Program-made: the position numbers and the translations under genes
Shown here: in pieces, positions 12,801 to 23,234 of the stretch
How positions within the stretch are numbered: the stretch's first letter is position 1
Layout: each line of letters starts with the position of its first letter
DNA from: Paramacrobiotus metropolitanus
Taxonomy: Eukaryota > Tardigrada > Eutardigrada > Parachela > Macrobiotidae
Length of the DNA stretch: 64,000 nucleotides
Direction: 5' to 3'
Assembly: GCF_019649055.1 (NCBI RefSeq)
Contig: NW_026570383.1
Location: forward strand, 172,928-236,927
The notes under the pieces: generated by a model
What the model saw: only the letters and a program-made list of their open reading frames with translations
The model's database searches: none
What the model was told of the DNA's origin: nothing

Positions 12801-13182
12801 GAAAAGACTTCGCAAGCAAAAACGAACGCCACTTACCGGGTCCGAAGATGGCCATAACGGAATCGTTAGACGAGCGTTCCCGGTAATAAAACTTGGTTGT
12901 CCAGAACGTGGCTTTAGTGTCCAGACCCATAACCCCTTTTTTCTCGTCCAGAACACACACAGAGATATTCTTATCATATTTATGCACGTGCATGAACTTC
13001 AGATTCTCTCCATAGCGGGCATTTAACTGCTGTTCAGCGAGACTGAACGCGGGAGCTACGTTCAGGTACGACGTGGCGGTACGGTTGCCACCCAAACCGA
13101 TTTCAAATAAGATAACGTTCACCGGTGAGCCACAGACGACAGCAGCAATAAAGGTCACAACAGCGATTGCTGTATACGGCAT
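6873..13182 (-). CDS. Receptor guanylyl cyclase, left copy (best-preserved of three)
   Basis: This is a single-pass membrane guanylyl cyclase of the natriuretic-peptide-receptor type, making cGMP from GTP. I assign 21 exons, among them 12837-13182, 12478-12519, 11994-12301, 11230-11373, 10875-11051, 10259-10412, 9446-9622, 9136-9364, 8412-8727, 8190-8341, 7757-7953, 7506-7555, 7130-7221 and 6873-6998, totalling about 1106 codons, usual for the family. Order: signal peptide ([14 protein letters not shown]), ANF-receptor ligand domain (about 20-410), [10 protein letters not shown] juxtamembrane, one span ([13 protein letters not shown]), kinase-homology domain with HGN and DYG in place of HRD and DFG, dimerisation helix, and cyclase ([22 protein letters not shown]). 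Met at 13182 is chosen because the right copy lacks the upstream one. Oddities: catalytic-loop changes, and a frame change near 10236-10258. AATAAA overlaps the stop. Confidence 0.85.
7281..7303. repeat. ATT trinucleotide run
   Basis: A short run of ATT units lies in an intron near the 3' end of the left guanylyl cyclase gene. It is a simple microsatellite with no further inference. Confidence 0.8.
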
Positions 13183-15262
13183 TTCTGCAAGAGGCACTAA
13201 AAGGTCACGCTGGGCATTACGAGAACGCCGCATACTTGGTCAAGAAATACTAATATTAACTGTAAATGATGGCAGCGACATGTAACACTTGAATAACGCG
13301 TGGTAAGCAGTCAAATCGATTTTGTTGCGCATCCAATTTGGTTACACCGATGCCGATGGAATTGTACTGATATTTCAGTGATGACATAAATCTTGATTTG
13401 GTTACATAAATCGTACAGCACACAGACAAGTGACTGGCTAAAAGAGAGATCACTCTGTCCGGCCCTGCATCGCGATCCCGCTTGGCCATTGGCTGCAGCA
13501 ATTAAGGAAATCAGTAAATGAGACGCAAGAGAGTTGTTTTGGGTAACTGACTACTGTACACTGGCGTTGTCCCTACTAGGATTTCTATGTGTGTTGTTCT
13601 GAACTACATCATTACGATTATATTCTGAACGCATAAGAAAGGAGGCGTTTAACGATAACTCGCCGCGCTGTCTGCTCAAAGCTCTGACACAGGAAGGTGT
13701 CCTTTTCCATCAACAATTGCACTGGTTTCGCATTTCCATTCAGGTGTCGCGCTTTCGGAACTACTGGAACAAATGGGGCATGTCCATTTATGTAATGCCA
13801 CGCAGCAGAATAACAGGTCACAGGAGCGCTCAGCGATTGTCAATGGTAATTGGTATAAAGTTACCTTGGCCCGTCGTAGCGCTACTGCTAAATAAGACAC
13901 CTTTGTGTATCAACTACCGTTAGCGATGGTGCCTGATGAGTCGCTGAGTACTCAGAAATAACAGGGCATGAGACACATCGTTTAAATAACTGCTTCCGGA
14001 AACAGGGAAGTTACTGATCACGAGAAATATAAGGGCCGTCAATCGGCTGGTAGATTACTGCATACATTACGTATCTGTACTTCATGCAAAAAGATTTACA
14101 TATCGGCAATTTTAGATTTATTGCAGAACATTAAAACGCGAAAAATTCACTGCCAAATAAGTCATACCCCTTTTTATGTAGGTAACTGCAAATCTTCCTT
14201 TTCATAATAGCTCAAATCTTGGGAAAATTAAAATTTTTGATAGAATCTAGGAACTTTCGAAATCACATTACACACGCACTTTTCATAACGATGGGGCCAT
14301 ACGTACCCAAAAAGAAGGAGATGTTCTGTCGCTTATGCAGCGAAAGATCTATGTACAGACTGGAGAATTTTGTGAGACTGCTGTCACTTTACTTTTAGAT
14401 GGCAATATGAAATTGGTAAAAGTAATCCAGTTAACCAAGTCTGCTGCGTATATCGGAAGCTCCGGCAGTCGTAGAGCAGTACCAGTCATGCTCAGTGCTG
14501 CAGCTGGTGGATATTACTTCGAACGTATGTACTGTACTGTATATCTCGTTAAAATTAGTCTTTATAATAGAATTTCGTGCCGGACTAAGTATGTGCATGC
14601 TTGGTGTTCACTCATGATTCCCAAATGCCTAATCCAACACATTTTATGCGCTAATTCGCATTACGAACGCGAAACCTTTCGACTAGCTAAGTTTAACTGT
14701 TAAAATTATGATTAATGTTACTGTCAATTGCTTGCGCTCTTGTGGAAACTGGTATGCGACAACAGAACACAACAGAATGGAAGATCATTCCGACTTTTGA
14801 CATTTGACCACTGCTGTACAACAAATTTATTGTGAACCAAATTTGTTATAATAATTATGGAATTTGTTCATAATCTGCATAATGGGAAGGAGGATTATAA
14901 CTCCTACGAGTAGTTAATAACTTATCGGGAAAATGAGTCACAAAATACTTGCTATTGTCCTGGTAGTACTCAAGTCATTGTACGGCAACAGAAACCGAAT
15001 GGCGAAACCGCGTTTTTTTACGCTTTCCAACATTCCCATTTCAACAGCGAGCAGCACAGAGCTGCTGGCTCACATTATTGACCAACAGAAATCGGGCTCT
15101 TGACCCGGCACAGGCAAAAAAGGAACCTAGCGACAGAAAATACGGGCGCTTGACCCAGCAGAAGAAACCTGGCGCGAAAACGCCAAAATAAATGTGCCCA
15201 AAACAGCCATAAATACATACAAAGAAAAATACTGGGCAGGAAAAATCAGCAGGAAAATCTGC
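13183..15262. other. Intergenic DNA between cyclase and coiled-coil gene, left arm
   Basis: No gene is recognised. The stretch aligns in blocks with 45400-47380 of the right arm, for example 13930-14000 with 46565-46650, 14335-14410 with 46120-46195, and 15000-15250 with 45340-45560. Short open frames are not conserved between the two arms, which argues against coding. The first few hundred bases upstream of 13182 should contain the cyclase promoter, but no clear motif was seen. Confidence 0.6.
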
Positions 15263-16960
15263 CTAAATGGCCGCGGCCGCTGGCACGGCGATGCGGAAAT
15301 GGTCGTACAACCCCATCAACAGAGCATGCTGTCTGGCTAGGTCAGCTTTCACTTCACGCTTGAAACCCGCCATCTTCGCTGCCATGGCGCTGATGTCCTT
15401 CGCTGTCTTCGCCAACCAGACGCCATGGCGCTGCACCACGAGCGTCAGTTTGGCCACGGCGACGCGAACCTCCTCCACTTCAGCCGACAGTTTTGCCGTC
15501 TTCTTCCCGATCAACTGCGCCGCAATTGATCGGGAAGAAGACGACAAAAACTGTCAGGGTGTTGGGTGACAACGACAAAACGACAGGGTGTGGGTGTTGA
15601 CGTTGATGAAATCCAGCGCGGCCATCAGGAAACGATACTGTCCGTTGGCGTTCGGCTTGGAAAGAGACCAGGAGGCCATGGTCTCGGTCAGCGTGGCCAT
15701 GGTCTCGATCAGCCTCTCGAGAAGCCTGTCCAGAAACTCCCCAGGAACTGAAGGGCCTGCTTCTCTTTAGCCTTCAGTTCCTGAGTAGTTTCCGGCCAGG
15801 CTTCTCCCTCGTCGAGGTAGTGTTTCTAACGAACATAATGAATGCTGGTTAGATAAGCAAATGCAAGGTTTCTACGTACGGAGCACCAATACGCATGTAC
15901 CATGCTGGGCTTCGTCATGATCCCCGCTCGGGCCAGGAGGTGACGGCATCCGGTCTTGATTAGCTGCAATGCAATACGTTGCGCAATTAGTCACCATGGT
16001 AATAAAGCCCGCAAGTGGAATGTCGAATCAAAGAGTTTAAGTACAGCATACCAATAAGACACTGGTGTTATTATGATGATTCCAAAATTAATGGTACATT
16101 TTTTGATTTTATTAATCGTAAGTACTTAATTAGATCGGTACGAGTGTAAGTATCGCATCGACTAAAAAAACTAGTACAACATCGTATGAATCTCGTACGG
16201 TACAGCAATCGTTATTTCTCATTTTCTTTCCAAATTTTCAATCTGCTTTTGTTTTGTGCAGTCGTTGCTGATTATTCTTATTCGTAGTACCTGCTGTTAA
16301 AAATTCTGACTAGCTACCATGTACCTGTAAAATACTCAGTGCGAGCTCGTCATTATCTGTATTGCTTCTTTCGCATGCATGATGGAATACATATAGTTTA
16401 CTGGGCAATAGCCGCCATAACAACAAAAGTGCAAGCGCGGGCACACTACTTTACAGTTAAAATTTAAACATTAAAAAAGCAACCAAAATCTCTATCCGCC
16501 CGCGGGTTAAAAGGCAACGTACTTAACACAGCAGTAGCATTTCTCTTAATGACAGCCAAAATAAAACGTTGCTTCATAAAATACTAGTAATTACCGGCCG
16601 CGTTCGCACGCCATATTATTAAACTCACAGTTTCTCAATAGTTTCCAACACGCTGCATATTAACTCGCGCTTGCCGCGCCCAGCGGCTGACATTAAAATG
16701 AAGATTACCGCATAAGAATTAAAACTGATACTTGCATCCAGCGCCCTAGTAATTCCGCCAAGGAAAGTCACCACGGCCGCGAAGGTAACTGCCGCATTCA
16801 CGATGGGTTCTTGGTTTAATGCGCTGTAGTGTGCCTCGAGCTTCCAAATCGTCCCGTTGATGGTTCCAGCGGCCATTACGCGAACGATAACTAGGCACAG
16901 GACGGCGAAGGCGCAGACCACGAACGCACAGAATGGCAGCGCCATCTTATCTACGAACAA
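15263..16960 (-). CDS. Unrecognised membrane/coiled-coil protein, left copy, with fold-back insertions
   Basis: Four exon blocks read on the minus strand. The first, 16735-16960, gives MFVDKMALPFCAFVV, a hydrophobic N terminus, then EAHYSALNQEP and a second hydrophobic stretch, and ends at GCAAGT, a possible GC donor (the right copy has GTAAGT). The second, 15901-15963, gives CRHLLARAGIMTKPS. The third, about 15604-15825, gives a helical stretch HYLDEGEAWPETTQELKAKE. The last, 15263-15485, gives a coiled coil (KLSAEVEEVRVAVAKLT) to a stop after IAVPAAAAI. Mirror exons exist at 43985-45400. The third and fourth blocks are disturbed by inverted micro-duplications at 15743-15782 and 15486-15555, which break the frame. 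I recognise no family; joining all blocks into one gene is inference. Confidence 0.45.
15486..15555. repeat. Fold-back insertion in the coiled-coil gene, left arm only
   Basis: Bases 15486-15514 and 15526-15555 are inverted copies (about 29 bp, one mismatch and one indel) around an 11-nt loop. The matching right-arm site near 45030-45090 lacks the second copy. Short near-direct repeats (CAGGGTGTTGGGTG and CAGGGTGTGGGTG) follow at 15555-15600, as expected for polymerase template switching. Confidence 0.75.
15743..15782. repeat. Second fold-back in the coiled-coil gene, left arm only
   Basis: AGGAACTGAAGG at 15743-15754 is perfectly inverted at 15771-15782 around a 16-nt loop. At the mirror site (about 44848-44890) the right arm keeps only one of the two inverted copies, so the other was probably templated from its neighbour. 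Confidence 0.7.
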
Positions 16961-19900
16961 AACCCCAATACGTCACAAACGTGGGGCGATGTACAGATTA
17001 CAATTTGCAACGCAAAAAACTCAGTGCCTAATTACCTGCAGACTAACGTATTCAGTCAAAAAAGCATGCTTAGTTAAGAATTCGAAAATTTTAAAGGAAT
17101 CGAAACGTACATGTTCTACTAATACAACAGGAAACAGGATTAGAATGTTAATTAAGCAAATTTAATGATGAATTTTATTTAAGCACTCAAATTCCATGGC
17201 TTGCGAAAAGCGCATCGTAAACGCATGGTACAACGACGCGAATCCAGTAACGTTGGTTAATTTCGTATCGTTCTATTTTGAAAACTGCTACGTGCGCGTT
17301 TGCAGATCAGTAATTTTTAAATATAAATAATAGTGCGGACATGTACATGACGCTTATCTATACATGGTACATACAGATATCTATATTAATTTATGTGTGT
17401 ACATGGCACATACTTACATGGTATGTTTCCACATTTACCTACTATTTATAGTACATGTACACGGTACATACTACTACATACGGTAACTTTCTACGCGGGA
17501 TCGACTGCTGCTGCCTTCCTCTGATTATTTTGGAATAAAAAAACGGTTGATTTTTCCTTTCTAGCTACTCTTGATAAAATGTAAAGCTTAAAATAAACCC
17601 GAGAGGCATTTCGACAAAATTATGAGTACCATGTGTTGTACGCATATTCACTGTGAATACGAAGAAAGCGAAATCTATGCATAAAACTACCACAAAGCAA
17701 CACAACTATGTCCAGTAATTCTAGCTAAATTAAAATTAAGCATTAATCAGGAAACTAAAGCGCTAACTGAGTGTATAAATTAACAAATAATACCCATGTT
17801 AAGCTGAACCTGACTGCATCGGTACATGTACCAACTAAGCAATACTACGTAATAATGATAATAAAGTAATACAGTACATTTACAATACCAGCGTTAAATT
17901 ATAAAATTGCGTACTGTAACTCCCGGTGGCGTTGCCAACATTTGCGCAACGCCAACGCCACGCGCCCGTAGCGCGGCGCGCGCAAAGCAGCCCGCCGTTT
18001 TTCCCGACTTGCCAACCGTTGAAACTACGTCCCTGCCAGAAACGAGAAATTGCACGCTTCGCTTGCATCATTCTAACGCCGCCGAAGTTCGTCTGTTTTC
18101 CAGACAAAAAAACGAAAATTTTCAATTGAAAAAATCTCTTATTTTTATGCAGTAGTACGATTGATTGATTAATAAAACCTTCCTGCTACAGTAGATCTTC
18201 GAAGTAAATCAACGCATGTAAAGGCTGGTCTAATTGGGAGAAGAAAACGTGCCCTTAACGACTAATTAGCGTAATTACACGTTCTAAATAGCGCCGAGCA
18301 AGACAGAAACTGACGTTACGAAAAGCCGAAACGATACCAAACGTTACCGTACGCTGGATAAAGCAACAATACGAAGTATACGAGAGCAAAACGGTGAAGA
18401 ATTGATTACCAGAATTACACAAACGTATCGTACAAATTTCTACGTAAATTTCAAGAAAATTCACACAAAACGCTATCCGCAGTTACAGGAAACAGCTAAA
18501 TCTTGGCGAAAAGAAGCGAAACACTCACCGAATTCTGATGGATACTTCGGAAAACTGAAAGAGGATGTCGGGAAGGGTGCTGAGTCTGCTGACCGTTTCT
18601 CCTGTTCTCGATGCCTGCGAACACACGTACAACGGTTGATTACGATCAAACAGTCGATCACTTTCATGCAAATCGATATTCTGGAGCGATGATAATATGG
18701 TACTTACGTTATAATTACGAAAAAGTCGGCTGTAGGATCGCGGTAAAAATTCGTGAGATATCTGTAGTACGGTAAAATTTAGGAAAGTTTAAGGAGACGT
18801 TGAGAAGTGGAACGACTCAGACTGACTGCCAATTTCAACTCTTCGCTCGATTACACGCTGCCGTACGGTTATACCTGTTGCCTGCGCTGATCGCGCTGAC
18901 GGAAATGTCCCCGCCCCGAACGCTGGAAATTGCGCAAATGGGAATCGCCGGGAGGCGTTCGTATTGCGCAACAGCCAATTCGCGGTGGCAGTAGTCGAGC
19001 CTGTGCCGGCCCACAGCGAAACGTCACGGCGTTCCGACCGCCCACACCTCCATGACGTAGACTTCCCTTCCCGTCGCCAATTCCAGACAGCCATTCTGTC
19101 GAAATTTTCCAGACAATCATTTTAAATTACAACATGCAAATGATATGTCTACGATTTCAAAACCAGACATCTGCCACAGGCTGGCTTCTTCGAGCGCTTG
19201 CTTGTTAAGGTCAGCAATAAGGCAGGTAAACAGTGTTAATTAAATACAGTTGTTATTATCATTTTAGCTAGTTTGCGGTAACGAATTGTCTTTGTCTTTA
19301 GCAGAATTATTTTAAATCTTATTAAAAGTGTATGATTTACGAATAATGTATTATCGTGGTTCTGCACATGTAAATTCGATGAGTTCTGAAGAAAAATTAA
19401 AGAACATTTTTTTCCGATTTTCGTTTGATGATAATGATAAAGTTCAATTTATCGCCAGTTTTCACTTCACAGACAAAAACGCTGCATGCCTTCTAGCCAG
19501 CCAGAAGATTAAAAAGAATGCCCAATGCTCTTTTCACTTTCAGGAAGAACGTCTGGTTTTCGTTTTCTACTGAACATCAAAGGCTGCCGAAATTCCAGTC
19601 TCACACTTTTTTCCGGTAATGCGTCTGTGTTCAATAAAGAGGGAAGTGAACTTTGCTCTAGCGGAGACTGCGGTATAGTGACAGTGAAATATAACCTATA
19701 CACTGTACACACAATAATTAACGAGCGTCTTCCATAGCTGCGACGTATTGGTAAAAGCGGTAAAGGGTACTGTATATAGATAACTAATAATAACGGTAAC
19801 GAATAATACAAACGAATAATTACGTCTGCCTTTTGCGAAATAATATACTTTTTTCCATGCATTAAGGTAACGTTTGTGTGAAATTGTTTACTCTTACTGG

Positions 19901-21060
19901 ATAGTGGATACTAAACAGCTTACAAAAAACCCTACTCACAATCCTAAAAACAACAGTAAAAATATTCCAATTGGCAGTTGGAAAAACTAACCCATGCTAT
20001 CTAATCTTGGCAAGATGCAATTCAAAAGTTTAGTAAAGCAGCTTTATCCGGCAATGGCCGCTTTACAGCATGAAATGCCAGCGCTAGTGCACACTAAATA
20101 AAAAAAAATAAAATTTAAACGTTAAAAAACAGTTTAATTATTGTGGTTTACGTGCTACTTAACAATAATTGTCTTCCGATTTATTACAGCGTTGTACGGG
20201 TTGTTTATTGGATTTATGCAGCTGCTTTCATGTTTCGCACGAAGTACGGTTGAAATCTCCAGAGAATATTAGTAATACAGGTAAATTATTCAGGTTCAAT
20301 GAAAACAATATACTTTATACAAATATACATGTGTATTCATATGATGTACGAGCAATTCTCCAAGATCGGACGAAATCATGAACACCAAGCCAGCTTTTCA
20401 GATAATTTATTATGTTTGATAATATTTAATTTGCTTCGTGCACGACACAAATAAAATGAAAGGAACACGATCCCGTATTATTGCATAATTCTCGTACCAC
20501 AACCAACTGTCTAGAAATAATCCCAGTAAAACATACTGCTAGGAGATCGTGGTAAGTTTTTACTGCGTTATAGTGCAGGCAGTACAATTAGACCACAGGT
20601 TTTAATTTTTGATCCAAGTATCCCTAATCCGGCATAATTTTAATGAGCTTTGGCATATATAATTTTAGCTTATTCACGGTTTAGCCAAGCTGTGCGTAAA
20701 TTTCTACAACTGATTTTCTATCTTCTTGTACACAGAAAATAGCCAATTGTTTATGCTTCATTAAACATGCAGTTAATTACTTTATAATCAAAATTTAATA
20801 TTCATATCAATTGTACATACGTAAAAACAGTTTTGCGATATGCAGGCGGATGCACCGTGTGAAGGCAGAATGATCAACCAAGGTCCAAGATTTCGCAACA
20901 TATTCCCACATCATGAAGCATGAAATTACACAAAAATATAAGTAGTAGAAATCCAGAAATGTATCCGCCATAAACCGACACAGGACAATACGCAATAATC
21001 CCTGAATCTGTAATCCGTAAATTAATTCATAACGTCAAATAAATGGTGGAAGCAGCTACT
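16961..21060. other. Diverged, mostly non-coding inner part of the left arm
   Basis: Only islands align with 39900-43950: for example 17900-18120 with 43150-43380 (CG-rich), 18470-18650 with 42640-42800, 18800-19120 with 41860-42230, 19400-19560 with 41440-41600, 20170-20400 with 40840-41090 and 20800-21000 with 40080-40270. One island (about 18860-18970) keeps the residue string LYLLPALIALTEMSPPRT in both arms and might be a relic exon. Bases 17330-17500 are rich in short TACATG/GTACAT motifs. No full gene is supported. Confidence 0.5.
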
Positions 21061-21600
21061 TTCATTACTGTATGCTCATAGATTTCTCTTTATAAGCGGG
21101 TGTCGGGTGATAAACAAAACTGAAAGAAATGAACAAGAAAAAGATGTTTACGATTTTTGTGAGCGAGACTGGATGAAAACGGCACTGAATTCTGTAGATA
21201 AGGAACGAACGCTTGGTATGCAGTAATACAGCAATAACAGCACGCTCGCCTGTTGCGTGATGAATCAGCCAGTCTTATCTCGCCCTGCTCCAGTGTGGAT
21301 GCTTTTCCGGCGTCTGCATCTGGGGCCGGCGTGGTCGCTCACGCGGGCCGGTGGTATCAACTCGATTTATCAGTCACGCTTTTTTTGCGTTGCTTATTTG
21401 GCTGTCATGCTGTGCGGTCAAGGCCACGGCGGTGCCATTCCCATGTCGGGCCATGTCCAAGGCTAGTTCGTGCGGTCAGGGGCACCTCCGGATCACGGCG
21501 GTGTTCGGTTCTGCCTGTGGGCAATGTCACACCGCTGTCGACGCCAGCACTCGTTCTAGTATCCCAGTAGTCGAAAACTCCCAGCAATTAGCGTATAAAC
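21060..21600 (+). repeat. Repeat block R4, copy 1
   Basis: The block begins with GCGAGACTGGATGAAAACGG-type sequence near 21160 and contains a GTGATGAATCAGCCAGTC core near 21256, then TTTTCCGGCGTCTGC. It recurs in the same orientation at 30935-31545, and inverted at 36905-37070 and 39495-39860. The last is its mirror in the right arm. Function unknown. Confidence 0.7.
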
Positions 21601-21927
21601 TATGGCGGGATGCTGAAATACCTAGCAAAACTAACCCACAAACCCTTCCGGAAGTTCTCCAGAATGGGTTGCCACCGCGGGTGATGTTGAACCTATAATG
21701 CAGGCTAAATACGTACGCATCATGTACGGCAGTAATATACGTACATACGGCTACTTCCAGAAAATATACCATACCAGGTCCTTAAGTGCCCATTCCTACG
21801 TTCCAGTCGTGGTGCTTAGAAATACTAATTAACAAGGAACAGAAGCATTACGAATAGCACACCAAATATTGCAAACCATGCTACGACGTACTGCGATTTT
21901 CGCTGCAATCAGTCCAGTTGCGCAAAA

Positions 21928-22165
21928 GCAAAAATGAGTTTGTAGTTCCCATAATTTCTCTCCATAAAAACTGCACTGGCGCTGATGCGAGGTTATTTCA
22001 CAACTTAAGACCAAAAAGTTTCCGCCGGAAACTCGTTGACCTTGAGCCGTGAACAGGCCAAACGCACACATAATATTATATGATTCTCATTTTTCCAAAG
22101 GTGCACAGCATGATACACTGGATTGGTAGTAGGCAGTGCTGAAGCATTCTCACTGAAAAAGCAAA
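21928..22165 (-). repeat. Dispersed element R1, copy 1
   Basis: About 200-240 bp. The core complement reads roughly GTTCAAGGTCAACGAGTTTC then CGGCGGAAA, flanked by a CCTCGCATCAGCGCC motif on one side and a TTTTCAGTGA end on the other. Five copies lie in this window, all within the spacer. Core residues in one frame (FKVSEFPAE) recur between copies, so it may be a duplicated exon rather than a transposon. Confidence 0.7.
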
Positions 22166-22449
22166 ACCAGCAAAACATACTGTTTTTCAAATAATATTTT
22201 TTAATTAAAAATACACTTAATATTATTCTATATACGCCATTCTTGTGATGCTGTTTTGTTAATGGTAACAGCATTGCATATCTCGTGCTGAAACTTGTAA
22301 CCTTTGCTTTATTCACTTGTACTCTTGTACATACATAGTACTTAAAAGCTACAAGTGCTGCACATTTCGTTTCTCTTGGTGGGATGGTACTATCGCATTT
22401 ATTTCCCAATTCTGTTCCCAATTTTCTAACACATTTTCATGCACTATGC

Positions 22450-22930
22450 AGAACCTTCAACTGTATGTATATATACTGCACATCAACGTTAGCAAAAACC
22501 GACCTGTCTACCTTAAAACTAATATCTATTTCCTTACGATTTACGCACTTTACCTGTACATCATCATAATATGTAATCACTGTAATGAGTGAGTCAACCG
22601 AGGAAGGAAACGGTGTGACGGCGGTGTCACCAGGATCACATCTGAGGATGATGATGATACCACTGTCGCACCGGCGATTGACATTTCACGTTTAAGCTTT
22701 CGTCACAACTGCTGTGGATTTGCGCTTATTCTGTTTCAGTGAAGCGCGCAGCGGCCAGCCGGCTGCTCGGGGAGTCGATGACAATCCTGCTCCTTTTGCG
22801 GCATGGTTGTTCCTGCAGATTACACATGTACACCTTTCGATCGCGGCTTATCTACAAACAAAAAATAACCCGTAATTATAGCATAGCAGCTGTTGTTTAC
22901 TTCATGATAGAGAAATTAGCACACTGATTC
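22450..22930 (+). repeat. Direct repeat R2, copy 1
   Basis: It aligns with 29740-30180 in the same orientation. The strongest match is a GAAGCGCGCAGCGGCCAGCC string at 22740, identical at 29952, followed by a shared GAGTCGATG/AAGTCGATG segment and a TTCATGAT motif. No gene is recognised. A stretch ending in a CAG lies directly before the conserved string, which would suit a splice acceptor. Confidence 0.7.
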
Positions 22931-23234
22931 GGAAAACATTTTCATAATTTTTCAGTATGCACTAATTTTTACTGTATGTATCAATTTCTCGTCGCAAAGA
23001 CTTGCATCATCCGTGAAATAGTGAAAGTTTGTATCAATTGCAATTGCAGTGAAACTTTGATAGCTGTCTGTAAGATGCTCATAACTGATGTACATATGAA
23101 TGCATTGTTGCACAGAAAAATTACTGGGTAGTTAAAAAACTACTGTATGTAACAGTATGCCGTACATCATGGATAGTACTGTAACCGAATAAAATTGCTA
23201 GTACCACAACGGCAACACTGGAGCCGTCAAAGAG

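Larger units (their letters stand above)
1..21595 (+). repeat. Left arm of a giant imperfect inverted repeat
   Basis: The reverse complement of this segment is found at about 39495-63262. Anchor pairs read by eye: base 1 pairs with 63262; the hairpin at 2282-2315 with 60954-60987; the MFSD11 stop at 5962-5964 with 55056-55058; the cyclase stop at 6873-6875 with 54124-54126; the cyclase start at 13182 with 47387; and 21540-21590 with 39500-39550. Pair sums drift from 63263 to about 60569 because of indels, chiefly extra DNA in the right arm at 55.6-57.9 kb. Similarity is near-complete at the outer edge and patchy inside 17 kb. The arm may continue to the left of base 1. Confidence 0.97.

Noticed and set aside
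17330-17500. TACATG-rich stretch as a regulatory array
   Set aside because: Spacing is irregular, TAC/GTA motifs are common throughout this DNA, and the mirror region does not preserve it.
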